Below, piece by piece: positions 8,598 to 16,574 of a DNA stretch of 40,936 nt; position 1 is the stretch's first letter; each line of letters starts with the position of its first letter. The stretch is from Nitrospirota bacterium (lineage in GTDB: Bacteria; Nitrospirota; Nitrospiria; JACQBZ01): NCBI GenBank assembly GCA_016201865.1, contig JACQCA010000092.1, forward strand, positions 1 to 40,936. The letters are read 5' to 3'. The position numbers and the translations under genes are program-made. Below the pieces are notes generated by a model that did not search any database, had not been told where the DNA came from, and was given only the letters and a program-made list of their open reading frames with translations.

Positions 8598-9644
8598 TCA
8601 GAACGGCCCCCTGAACTCGATTTCCCGCAGGTCCGTTCGCTCTTCAGGCAGCCACCCCTGCGCGCTCCCTTTCACCAGATCGTACGCCGCGGACGCAATC
8701 GTGCGCGCATTCGGATAGAAGAGGTTCTCCAGCGACGGGGTCGGAGGGCAGGTGACCGGGGCGAATCCCATCCGCCTCACCCGCACCTCGCGCGCCCCCT
8801 GCAACCGCTCGGTTACTTGCGCGACGATCTCGGCGGCGGCTCCGCAAGTCATCCAGCCGTTGTCCACAACGCATAATCGCCCGGTCTTTCGGACGGACTC
8901 CGCGATCGTCTCGCCGTCCAGCGGACTCAACCAGATCGGGTCGATCACTTCGGCCTGAATGCCGCCCGACTCCAGATAACGTTGAGCGCGGAGGCATTCC
9001 ACCTGCATGTACGAAATGCCGACGAGAGTCACGTCCTTGCCTTTCACGGTGATACGCGCCTTGCCCGGCGGAACCGTATACGTCGGCTCCGGCACGGGGC
9101 CTTTTTGAAAATGCAGTATGCGATGTTCGACGTACATGACGGGATCATCGTCCCGGATCGCCTCAATCAGGCATCCTTTCGCGTCGTACGGCGTGGTCGG
9201 CGCCGCCACCTTGAGACCCGGAACATGCATGAAGAAGGAATGAAGCGCCTGGGAATGCTGCGCCCCCTGTCCCCAGCTTTTGCCGATCATCGAACGGACG
9301 ACGAGTGGAAGATGCACCTGTCCGCCGTACATGTACCGGCTCTTGGCCGCGATGTTGATCAACTGGTTCATCGCCAGCATCAGGAAATCCATGCGGATAT
9401 GAACATGAATCGGCCGCAGCCCGGCCAGCGACATCCCGATTGCCACACCCGTCATCGCGTCTTCCGAGAGGGGCGTGCCGAAGACGCGCTCCGGACCGTA
9501 TTTCTGGGCTAGGCCCCGCGTGGTGCCCTGGATCGCTTTCGGATCGTCCACGTCCAAACCGAACAGGATGACGGAAGCGTCGCGCTCCATTTCCTGATCG
9601 GTGGCTTCGCGCACGGCCTCGACGTAAGAAATCGTCCGATCCAT
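8598..9644 (-). CDS. Thiamine-diphosphate-dependent dehydrogenase E1 beta-like subunit
   Basis: A 348-residue homologue of the pyruvate/2-oxoacid dehydrogenase E1 beta (transketolase-like pyrimidine-binding plus C-terminal) subunit. Supporting features are RVFGTPLSEDAMTGVAIGMSLAG (ThDP pyrimidine-side glutamate region), MNQLINIAAKSRYMYGGQ and PLVVRSMIGKSWGQGAQHSQ. Pairing with the alpha subunit at 9676-10608 gives a complete E1 heterotetramer. No E2 lipoyl acyltransferase or E3 gene is nearby, so it is unlikely to feed a classical dehydrogenase complex. In antibiotic clusters such as avilamycin, comparable E1 pairs are thought to attach a two-carbon unit from pyruvate to a keto sugar; that role is inferred here from the ColD-like neighbour. 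An AAGGAG ribosome site lies 6 nt before the ATG. Confidence 0.85.
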   Translation of the reverse strand: MDRTISYVEAVREATDQEMERDASVILFGLDVDDPKAIQGTTRGLAQKYGPERVFGTPLSEDAMTGVAIGMSLAGLRPIHVHIRMDFLMLAMNQLINIAAKSRYMYGGQVHLPLVVRSMIGKSWGQGAQHSQALHSFFMHVPGLKVAAPTTPYDAKGCLIEAIRDDDPVMYVEHRILHFQKGPVPEPTYTVPPGKARITVKGKDVTLVGISYMQVECLRAQRYLESGGIQAEVIDPIWLSPLDGETIAESVRKTGRLCVVDNGWMTCGAAAEIVAQVTERLQGAREVRVRRMGFAPVTCPPTPSLENLFYPNARTIASAAYDLVKGSAQGWLPEERTDLREIEFRGPF

Positions 9645-9656
9645 AGAGAACTCCTT

Positions 9657-9682
9657 TATATATTACTTATATATATTACTTA
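9657..9682. repeat. Perfect 13-bp tandem duplication at the E1 alpha/E1 beta junction
   Basis: TATATATTACTTA occurs twice in immediate succession (9657-9669 and 9670-9682). On the coding strand the second copy contains the E1 alpha stop codon (9676-9678) and the first copy abuts the E1 beta Shine-Dalgarno. Its length could change by slippage and so alter the spacing between the two cistrons. Confidence 0.8.
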
Positions 9683-10608
9683 AACATATCGGTGAATAAC
9701 TCCGACCCGTCCGGAAACGGGCTTTCTTCAGCAAAAGCGAACGCGGCCTGAATCTCGGCCTCCACTTCGGATTCGATCCGCCGGCGCTGGTCGGCTTCAA
9801 GCAGCCCGGCCAATCGCTTGACCTGATCGTTTTTCATCCAGGGATCGGCCTCTTCGCGCGTTCGATAGCCCAGATGGAAGTCGTCGTTGGGACCGACATG
9901 CTCCTTCCAGCGGTAGGTCAGGCATTCGAAGAAAAAGGGGCCCGGCTCTCCGGCGCGGAGGGCCTTGACGGCCGCGCCGACCCGCTCGTGAACGCGAAGC
10001 ACGTCGTCCTCGATCCGCTCGGCCGGCACGCCGAACACGCGCGCGCGCTCGGCGATATTGGCCGTCGGCTGGCGGCAAAGCTGGTGCGTATGAATCGCGT
10101 AGGAATTATTTTCGCAGATGAAGATCATCGGCAGCTTTTTGAGCGCCGCGAAGTTCAGACTTTCGTAGAACACCCCTTCATCCGCTCCGCCGTCCCCGAA
10201 GAAGCTGACCACCACCGAGTCCTTGCGACGGAGCTTCAATGCATAGGCGTATCCGGCGGCGTGCGGGATGGTGGTTCCCACAACCGCCGAGGCGCCCATC
10301 ACGCCGTGCGCGGCATCAACGAGGTGCATGGAGCCGGCCTTGCCTTTCGCGCAGCCGGTCGCCTTGCCGTACAACTCGGCGATCATCTTTTTCAAATCCC
10401 CTCCTTTGGCCAGATAGACGGCATGGCTGCGATAGCTGCCGAAAACAACATCGTCCGCCCTCAGCGCCTCGCAGACCCCGACCGAGACGGCCTCCTGCCC
10501 GATCGAGAGATGCACCGGGCTTTTGATCTTGTCGGTCGGATAAACCCGGATGATCTCTTCTTCGACCCGTCGTATTCTGTAGAGCGATCGGTAAAATCTA
10601 TCGTGCAT
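9676..10608 (-). CDS. Thiamine-diphosphate-dependent dehydrogenase E1 alpha-like subunit
   Basis: A 310-residue E1 alpha homologue. The ThDP/Mg motif runs from GDG (residues 138-140) to NN (167-168), the classic GDG-X(24-30)-NN. HLSIGQEA and FGSYRSHAVYLAKGG near the N-terminus are typical of pyruvate/acetoin dehydrogenase alpha chains. The protein is shorter than most PDH alpha chains. The ATG at 10608 is chosen because a GAGGGAG ribosome site precedes it; an adjacent ATG at 10611 is possible. The longer upstream extension overlaps the next gene and is arginine-rich, so it is probably not translated. The start overlaps the end of the GDP-sugar synthase gene by 11 nt. It acts with the beta subunit just downstream. 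Confidence 0.87.
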   Translation of the reverse strand: MHDRFYRSLYRIRRVEEEIIRVYPTDKIKSPVHLSIGQEAVSVGVCEALRADDVVFGSYRSHAVYLAKGGDLKKMIAELYGKATGCAKGKAGSMHLVDAAHGVMGASAVVGTTIPHAAGYAYALKLRRKDSVVVSFFGDGGADEGVFYESLNFAALKKLPMIFICENNSYAIHTHQLCRQPTANIAERARVFGVPAERIEDDVLRVHERVGAAVKALRAGEPGPFFFECLTYRWKEHVGPNDDFHLGYRTREEADPWMKNDQVKRLAGLLEADQRRRIESEVEAEIQAAFAFAEESPFPDGSELFTDMFK

Positions 10609-11572
10609 CATCTCTCCCTCGTTTTTTTGAAAAAGTCGTGACGGCGGACTCCGTCTGCAAGAACCCCTCGTACGTGGCCGAGAGGGCGGGCCGAAACGGG
10701 GTCTTCGCGCGCCAGCCCATCGCACGGAGCGGGCCGGAGTCGAGACTCTTCAACGGCATGCCGTCCGGTTTGCTCGTATCGAAACGCAATTCGCCCGGAA
10801 AGCCGACGACTTCTCGAATCTGCTCGGCCAATTCTTTAATGGACAGGTCGGATCCCCCGCCCAGATTGATGGGTTGCGGATCTTCATATTCGCGCATCAC
10901 GAAGAGCGTTGCGTCGGCCAGATCATCCGCGAAGACGAACTCCCTTCGGGGAGTGCCGCTCCCCCAGATTTCGACCGACGCGGCGCCCGAAATTTTCGCC
11001 TCATGCATCCGACGGATCAAGGCCGCGATGACGTGGGAGTCTTCCGGGCTGTAGTCGTCTCCGGGGCCGAAGGCATTGGCCGGGATGCCGACGATGAAAT
11101 TGGCGCCGTACTGTTGACGATACGCGCGGCATAACTGGATCCCGGCGATCTTGGCCACGGCATAGGCCTCGTTCGTCGGCTCGAGCGGACCGGTCATGAG
11201 CGACTCCACGCGCATCGGCTGCGGAGAATGCTTGGGGTAGCTGCAGGAACTGGCGAGGTACAGAAGCTTCTTCGCGCCGTGGCGATAGGCGTTGTGAATC
11301 ACGTGACACTCGGTCAACAGATTGTCATGAATGAACTCAGCCGGATATTTTTGATTGGCCTGGATCCCGCCGGACTTTTCGGCCGCCATGAAAACATAGT
11401 CCGGGGTCGTTCGTGAAAAGAAGGCGTCCACCGCATGCGCATCGGTCCAGTCCGGCTCTTCTCCGGGCCGTCGGATGATATTCGTATGCCCCTGTTGCTC
11501 CAGTTGACGCAGAATGGCGGCGCCGATCATTGTCCGTCCCCCCGCCACGTAAATTTTCGCGTCTTTCTCCAA
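10598..11572 (-). CDS. GDP-L-fucose/GDP-colitose synthase-like SDR (5-epimerase/4-reductase type)
   Basis: A 324-residue extended SDR closely resembling Fcl/WcaG and ColC. Features are VAGGRTMIG (NADP-binding glycine motif), the KSGGIQAN and YPAEFI signature, SSCSYPKHS with catalytic C110, the Y137-xxx-K141 pair and H180 (SPEDSH). In Fcl the equivalent Cys and His carry out epimerisation at C3/C5 before 4-keto reduction; in ColC only C5 is epimerised. Next to a ColD-like enzyme, ColC-like chemistry on a GDP-3,6-dideoxy-4-keto sugar is the best guess. Translation probably starts at TTG 11572, which has GGAG 6 nt upstream; no ATG fits the N-terminal strand. No GDP-mannose 4,6-dehydratase (gmd) is visible in the window. 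Confidence 0.82.
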   Translation of the reverse strand: MEKDAKIYVAGGRTMIGAAILRQLEQQGHTNIIRRPGEEPDWTDAHAVDAFFSRTTPDYVFMAAEKSGGIQANQKYPAEFIHDNLLTECHVIHNAYRHGAKKLLYLASSCSYPKHSPQPMRVESLMTGPLEPTNEAYAVAKIAGIQLCRAYRQQYGANFIVGIPANAFGPGDDYSPEDSHVIAALIRRMHEAKISGAASVEIWGSGTPRREFVFADDLADATLFVMREYEDPQPINLGGGSDLSIKELAEQIREVVGFPGELRFDTSKPDGMPLKSLDSGPLRAMGWRAKTPFRPALSATYEGFLQTESAVTTFSKKRGRDDAR

Positions 11573-11581
11573 CTCCGTCTC

Positions 11582-12646
11582 CTATGTCGGGTTATCGGTC
11601 AATTCCTGGAAGGCCTGGATCGTCTGGTTGGCGCGGGCCTTCTCCTCGGCGGAGTAATCCTCTTCCGGATCAAAGAAAATGATCTGGCTTCCGGAGAATT
11701 CGAACTGAAACGGCACATGAAGCAGCTTGGTCAGTCTTTCCCGAACCTTATTCTGGTCGGGGGGATGGACAAAAAGCAACAGGAAGCCTCCTCCGCCGGC
11801 CCCGATCAGTTTTCCCCCGATCGCCCCGGCCGACATCGCTTCGTTGTAGATTTCTTCGACATGGGAGTTGGACACCTTGGCGCTCAGGCTTCGCTTGGCC
11901 TGCCAGCTTTCGTGGAGCAGTTTTCCAAAACGGGAAATGTCCTGCCCGCTGCTTAAGATCGAAATGCCTTCCTCGACCATTTCGCCCAGCCGATGCAGTT
12001 GCCGTTCTTTGCTCTCGATGTTTTTGATGTAGCTTTCAGCAATATCGGACGCGGTTCGCTTGATCCCGGTGTAGAACAGCATCAGATGCGAATTGAGTTC
12101 TCTCACGCGCTCCCGCGCGAGGGTCATCGGCCGGACCGAGACCCGGCCGTCGGGTGAGAAGACGACATGGTTGAACCCGCCGTGGGCCGCCAGGACCTGA
12201 TCCTGCGATCCCACATTTTCCTTTAAACGCTCCTGCTCGACATAGATGCTTTCCGTCGCCAGTTGCTGCTTGTTCGGCATATGCCCCTTGAGGGCGTACA
12301 AGGCATGAAGGAGTCCGACGGTAAACGCGGAGCTCGATCCCATGCCGCTCCGGGCTGGCAGATCCCCGTCATGATGAATCTCGACGCCGCGCTCGATGTT
12401 TAAGTAGCGCAGGACTTCCCGAACGGACGGATGCGCGATCTCATCGAGGGCCTGGCAATTCTCGATCTTGGAATAGACCAGACGGATTCGGTGCTCGAAG
12501 AACGGCGGAAGGTAGCGGCATGAGATGTAGCAGTATTTGTTGATGGTCGTAGCCAGGACCGTGCCGCCGTGGTTCCGATACCAGGCCGGATAGTCGGTTC
12601 CTCCGCCGAAGAACGAGATCCGAAACGGGGTTCTGCTGATGATCAT
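11582..12646 (-). CDS. hddA: D-glycero-D-manno-heptose 7-phosphate kinase (GHMP kinase)
   Basis: A 354-residue GHMP-family sugar kinase. It begins IISRTPFRISFFGGGTDYP, which is diagnostic of HddA/WcbL-type heptose kinases. It carries the phosphate-binding loop LPARSGMGSSSA (residues 96-107) and the C-terminal GGKLIGAGGGGFLLLF motif. It phosphorylates D-glycero-D-manno-heptose 7-phosphate at C1 on the way to GDP-heptose. An HddC-type guanylyltransferase lies immediately upstream in the operon. The isomerase GmhA and phosphatase GmhB of the same pathway are not in the window and may be shared with a core-LPS pathway elsewhere. The ATG at 12646 has GGAG 8 nt upstream. Confidence 0.9.
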   Translation of the reverse strand: MIISRTPFRISFFGGGTDYPAWYRNHGGTVLATTINKYCYISCRYLPPFFEHRIRLVYSKIENCQALDEIAHPSVREVLRYLNIERGVEIHHDGDLPARSGMGSSSAFTVGLLHALYALKGHMPNKQQLATESIYVEQERLKENVGSQDQVLAAHGGFNHVVFSPDGRVSVRPMTLARERVRELNSHLMLFYTGIKRTASDIAESYIKNIESKERQLHRLGEMVEEGISILSSGQDISRFGKLLHESWQAKRSLSAKVSNSHVEEIYNEAMSAGAIGGKLIGAGGGGFLLLFVHPPDQNKVRERLTKLLHVPFQFEFSGSQIIFFDPEEDYSAEEKARANQTIQAFQELTDNPT

Positions 12647-12680
12647 TGTAATTTCTCCTATTTATATCCGGATGCTCGCT

Positions 12681-13412
12681 TTACTTCGCAAAAAATTGTT
12701 CGGCCGTCGCGTACGACTCGGGCGTGCCGATGTCTAAAAACCGGCCCCGGCTCGGATAACCGTAAAGACCCCGACCGATCCAGCGGGGAAAGATCGCCTG
12801 CTCGAGAGAAACGGCGCCGTCCGTCGGAATGGTTTGAAGCACGGAATGGGCCAGCAGATAGATTCCTGCATTGATCCAGCCCGAACCGCCCTCCGAACCT
12901 TTTTCTTCAAAGCGCATCACTTTCCCATCGGGGGCCGAATGCACACGGCCGTACCGCCTCGTGTCGGACACCTGAACCAGGGCCAGCGTCGCGCGGGCCG
13001 CATGGGCCCGGTGCCAGTTCCAAAATGCGTTTAGATCGAGATCGCAAAAGGAGTCGCCGTTTAGCACCAGCACGGGATCCGATGGTAAGAGCGGCAGTGC
13101 ATGTCGCAATGCACCGCCCGTGCCCAGCGGCGATCGTTCCTCCGAATAGAGCAGCTTCATGGGCCCGTAGGAATCGCCGAACATCGCCTTCACGTCTTCA
13201 CCCCGGTATCCCGTGCAGAGCACCACCGACCGAATCGCCGCGTCCGCGAGTTGGTCCAAAAGATAGGCCAAGAACGGCCGCCCGTGAATCGCGGCCAATA
13301 CTTTTTGACGATCCGCGATCACGGGGCGCAATCGAGTCCCCAGCCCTCCAACCAGAATCGTCGCCGTCAGGTCGTTCGCCTTTTTATTTCCTGATCGACT
13401 GAAGTCCGCCAT
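12681..13412 (-). CDS. hddC: D-glycero-D-manno-heptose 1-phosphate guanylyltransferase-like nucleotidyltransferase
   Basis: A 243-residue nucleotidyltransferase that would activate heptose 1-phosphate with GTP to give GDP-heptose. The N-terminal VGGLGTRLRP (residues 21-30) is the nucleotide-binding loop. SPLGTGGALRHAL, VLNGDSFCDLDL and the C-terminal FLDIGTPESYATAEQFF are characteristic of HddC/RfbA-type enzymes. The ATG at 13412 shares one base with the upstream stop (TGATG), indicating coupled translation; a TTG one codon earlier is the other option. GDP specificity is inferred from its pairing with hddA, not from a visible base-selecting residue. Confidence 0.87.
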   Translation of the reverse strand: MADFSRSGNKKANDLTATILVGGLGTRLRPVIADRQKVLAAIHGRPFLAYLLDQLADAAIRSVVLCTGYRGEDVKAMFGDSYGPMKLLYSEERSPLGTGGALRHALPLLPSDPVLVLNGDSFCDLDLNAFWNWHRAHAARATLALVQVSDTRRYGRVHSAPDGKVMRFEEKGSEGGSGWINAGIYLLAHSVLQTIPTDGAVSLEQAIFPRWIGRGLYGYPSRGRFLDIGTPESYATAEQFFAK

Positions 13413-14356
13413 CAAGCATTTCTGAACGCATGCGATACATGCCCGATCATCCGATATCCCTTCACCAACTCTTGGATTCCATCGTCCAGCGAGCGCTTCG
13501 CTTCAAAACCGGCCTCCCGCAGCCGACGGCTTGAGACGACATAATTGCGCTTGTCCGGATCGCTTCCGACGGCGGCAAAGTGGATGAAGAAATTCGGAAG
13601 ATGCGTTTTGACTTTGAGCGCCAATTCCTCCTTGGATAAATTGGCCGACTCCAATCCCACATTATACGGCCGCCCGACCATCCGGTCCGCATTCTTCAAA
13701 CAGTGAATGAAGCAATCGGCCACATCGCGGATATGGACGAAATTCCGCTTAAAATCTTTTTCAAAAATCACGATATAGCCGTCCGTGAAGGCCACATAGG
13801 TAAAGTGGTTCACCAGCAGGTCCACGCGCATGCGGGGGGACATCCCGAAGACGGTTGCAAGCCTCAGCGTGATCGTGTTGGGACTGTCCAGCAGCGCCTT
13901 TTCGGCCTCGACCTTGGTCTGCCCGTAGAGCGAGATCGGCTCGAGCGGGGTCTCCTCCGTGCAATGGACATCGCCCGATTTTGCGCCGTATCCGCTGTTG
14001 GTCGTCGGAAAGATGACCCATTGCTGTTTTGCGCGCAGCCGGTTGATCAGCCGGATCGCCTCGAGGTTGACGGTTCGGGTCAAGAGCGGATCGCGGTTGC
14101 AGGCGCCGACGCCGACGATCCCGGCCAACGGCAGAATCGCATCGGCCTTTTTGATCAGCGGGGCCATCACGCGTTCATCCCGCGCGTCGCCCGGCACGAA
14201 ATCGAAGTTGGGATCGGCGCAGAGATGAAAAAGACCGTGCTGCCGATACATGAGATTGTCCACCGCCGTGACCCGGTAGCCGGCCCGAAGCAGATGCTCG
14301 CAGAGCACCGACCCCAGATAACCCGCGCCGCCTGTAACAAGGATATGTGCCATCAT
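13412..14356 (-). CDS. NAD-dependent epimerase/dehydratase (extended SDR) of the heptose cassette
   Basis: A 314-residue extended SDR. It has VTGGAGYLGS at the N-terminus, the catalytic Y144-xxx-K148 pair (SLYGQTK) and a TTNSGYG active-site segment where 4,6-dehydratases normally have T-(D/S)-E. The absence of that acidic residue argues against a 4,6-dehydratase and for an epimerase or reductase. RLATVFGMSPRMRVDLLVNHF and RNFVHIRDVA are the substrate-domain signatures of UDP/GDP-sugar epimerase-like enzymes often found beside heptose genes. It is the first gene of the sugar cassette, and its stop overlaps the hddC start. The exact reaction cannot be assigned. The start may be either of two adjacent ATGs (14356 or 14353). 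Confidence 0.8.
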   Translation of the reverse strand: MMAHILVTGGAGYLGSVLCEHLLRAGYRVTAVDNLMYRQHGLFHLCADPNFDFVPGDARDERVMAPLIKKADAILPLAGIVGVGACNRDPLLTRTVNLEAIRLINRLRAKQQWVIFPTTNSGYGAKSGDVHCTEETPLEPISLYGQTKVEAEKALLDSPNTITLRLATVFGMSPRMRVDLLVNHFTYVAFTDGYIVIFEKDFKRNFVHIRDVADCFIHCLKNADRMVGRPYNVGLESANLSKEELALKVKTHLPNFFIHFAAVGSDPDKRNYVVSSRRLREAGFEAKRSLDDGIQELVKGYRMIGHVSHAFRNA

Positions 14357-14384
14357 CGATAGACCTGCCTTCGTGGTAGTGATG

Positions 14385-15689
14385 TTATGGATACAATAAT
14401 CTTTTTGCCAATTTTCGTCTTATTTCTCCTAAAATTGGAGCGGAACGAATCATTTCCCCGAATTTTTCAAAGAGACGATAAAGTCTGAAAAACGCCGGGC
14501 GTAAAGGAGGGGAGATAAAACCGATCAAATAATAATACCATGCGCCGAGATTGAGGGGATTATAAGATAGAGATATCCGCAACGCTTCTTTCCACAGTCC
14601 TTTATAATTTTCTTCCAAAAATCCCCTTCCCCGGTCAAAATGATATTTTGAGGGAATGATACGAATCCATATGGGCATTTTTATTTTCCGGGGAGGAGCT
14701 TTTTTGTGTTCGGAATGATCCTTCTCGATTTCTTGAAAAACCTTGGAGACCACATGAAAAGAGGTGTAGTTATTAACCGCCCTTTCCCAACCGGCTCGGG
14801 CTATTGCTCGTCTTTCGTCATCGTGAATTAAATAATAATTTATTTTATCAATCATCTCACTGGCATTCCGGAAACAAACAATCTCTTTATCTATTTCAAA
14901 ATATTTTTCGATTCCTGGGGCATGCTCGGTTAGAAGAAATCCACCGGCCAGACAAACTTGGAATATCCTGCCTTTCATCTGAAAATAGTCCAAGGTCCTG
15001 GAAAAGTTAAGGTTGATTTTACTCGTTCCAAAAATCTCTATCATCATCTTAAATGGAATATAACCTCCCCACCCATTTCCGAATAAATGACAAGGTATGT
15101 CGTTCTTTTTAATTTCATTTATATATTCTTCCCGTCCGGCGGTCAGTCGGGTCCCGATAAAAGAAACCTCGTATTCTTCTTTCATGTTCGACCAATCGCA
15201 GGGAACAGCAATGCCCGTATTGGGTATCGCGTGGATCACCCGAGCGTTGTAAGCTTTGTATCTTGGAACCGCCTCCCCGTGGTTTGTCACGCAATAATCA
15301 AGGCAGGGAATCCAGTATTTCGAATAGTTGTCAAAACGCCAGGCATCGTCAAAGAACCAGCCCACAACAATGGCCCCTTCTTTTCCGATTTTCTCAAGAG
15401 TTGATTCCAAAATATCATATTGCCAAGAGGTCCAAAGGACATATTTAGGATGCTCCTTTTGTACGATTTCAATAATTTCTTCATTAACCGCTGTGATTCC
15501 CATTTCAGCCGTTTTTTTTAAATAGTCGCAAAGGATCACGTTTGAGAAAGTTCTTGTTAAGGGTTCATGGAAATATAAATCAAAGGGAAGATAAATATTT
15601 AAGTAACGCTTTACATATTTCAGCGTCCCGATTCTGTCATCATTTGGGTCAAAATAATAAGTTAAGAATAGAACGGTTTCATTGATCAT
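14385..15689 (-). CDS. CgeB-like glycosyltransferase, paralogue A
   Basis: A 434-residue protein with the Glyco_trans_1_2 layout. Its middle reads YEVSFIGTR, then TSKINLNFSRTLDYFQMKGRIF, VCLAGGFLLTEHAPG and EIVCFRNASEMIDKINYYL, followed by ERRAIARAGWERA. It has a near-duplicate at 17658-18998. The gene is strikingly AT-rich compared with the sugar-biosynthesis genes: a hand count of the line at 15541-15600 gives 16 G/C in 60. This suggests acquisition from a different genome. It starts 3 nt after the preceding GT2 stop and has no strong Shine-Dalgarno. The last ~100 residues form an amphipathic/hydrophobic tail that may attach it to the membrane. Confidence 0.78.
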   Translation of the reverse strand: MINETVLFLTYYFDPNDDRIGTLKYVKRYLNIYLPFDLYFHEPLTRTFSNVILCDYLKKTAEMGITAVNEEIIEIVQKEHPKYVLWTSWQYDILESTLEKIGKEGAIVVGWFFDDAWRFDNYSKYWIPCLDYCVTNHGEAVPRYKAYNARVIHAIPNTGIAVPCDWSNMKEEYEVSFIGTRLTAGREEYINEIKKNDIPCHLFGNGWGGYIPFKMMIEIFGTSKINLNFSRTLDYFQMKGRIFQVCLAGGFLLTEHAPGIEKYFEIDKEIVCFRNASEMIDKINYYLIHDDERRAIARAGWERAVNNYTSFHVVSKVFQEIEKDHSEHKKAPPRKIKMPIWIRIIPSKYHFDRGRGFLEENYKGLWKEALRISLSYNPLNLGAWYYYLIGFISPPLRPAFFRLYRLFEKFGEMIRSAPILGEIRRKLAKRLLYP

Positions 15690-15692
15690 TTT

Positions 15693-16487
15693 TTACACCA
15701 ACATGGAAACTATCCTTGTAATGCTTTGCTTAATCGCTCTCAACCGTCTATTCGTGCTAAGTCTTGCATAAAGACCGATCCAGAACCGCCTGGCAGGGCT
15801 ACAGATCGGTTTATTGACGGCGGTCCAAACTCTTTTCTTTCCGCCGCCCATGGCATCGTGCCACCGATTAAAAAACGTTTCTGTGTCACTCTCGAAATAA
15901 CTGTCTAAATTATGGTTTTTCGTTCGGTCATTAATGTTTTTCATGACCACCCAAGCATCAGGGCAGATCTCGACTTTCCCTCCACGAGTCCATATCCTTA
16001 GCGACAGATCGGGATCTGCCCAGAAACTTTTAAAGATAGGATCGAACAGGCCTCCGACCTTGCCGACGGTCTTTTTTGACAGACATCCCCAAAACGCATA
16101 TAAACGATCGTAGACGCTCCACGGTTCACGTTCCTTGCCGTGCTGATCCCTGAACCGAAAGGCCCCCATAAAAGGATCTTCGTGACTCCTTGCAAAACGC
16201 AGCATATGGGATAGACATTGCGGGGCAGGAGAGACATCATCTGCCCAAAAGGCCACGAACGGTGCGGAGGAATGTCGATAAGCCCTATTGGTGGGGGAAA
16301 CAGTCCCTGAGGATTTCTCTTCACGGAGTTGCGTTACTTTCTTGATATCATTATTCAGGCCAAAAGGACTCACGACGATAATTTCGTAGTCCGTATCTGA
16401 ATTCGTCAGGGAAAACTCTTTTATTCTTTCCATAACAGCCTGCGGTCGCATAGACGGTAAGAGGATACTAATTTCCGGCATTTCCAT
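15693..16487 (-). CDS. Glycosyltransferase family 2 (GT-A fold)
   Basis: A 264-residue GT2-type enzyme. The N-terminus has EISILLPSMRPQAVMERI and EIIVVSP (nucleotide-binding strand). FVAFWADDVSPAPQ supplies the DxD-like acidic motif, and FWADPDLSLRIWTRGG resembles the acceptor/base region of GT2 enzymes. It has a basic C-terminus. It probably adds one sugar of the exported repeat unit; donor unknown. Base composition is intermediate between the flanking AT-rich paralogues and the GC-rich cassette. Confidence 0.8.
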   Translation of the reverse strand: MEMPEISILLPSMRPQAVMERIKEFSLTNSDTDYEIIVVSPFGLNNDIKKVTQLREEKSSGTVSPTNRAYRHSSAPFVAFWADDVSPAPQCLSHMLRFARSHEDPFMGAFRFRDQHGKEREPWSVYDRLYAFWGCLSKKTVGKVGGLFDPIFKSFWADPDLSLRIWTRGGKVEICPDAWVVMKNINDRTKNHNLDSYFESDTETFFNRWHDAMGGGKKRVWTAVNKPICSPARRFWIGLYARLSTNRRLRAIKQSITRIVSMLV

Positions 16488-16574
16488 TCTCTACGTCGTA
16501 GGGTATAATAATTTACCGGCTGCGGCCATGAGTTGGGCCTCTCATCTTAATCATTCCCGCGTCTTGATCCAAGG

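Noticed and set aside
10612-10725. N-terminal extension of the E1 alpha frame (38 residues rich in Arg and Pro)
   Set aside because: It overlaps the preceding GDP-sugar synthase gene and the ribosome site lies at 10608; it reads like out-of-frame coding DNA.
13412-14356. Assignment of the SDR as GDP-mannose/heptose 4,6-dehydratase
   Set aside because: The active-site segment reads TTNSGYG and lacks the acidic residue of the T-D/S-E motif.
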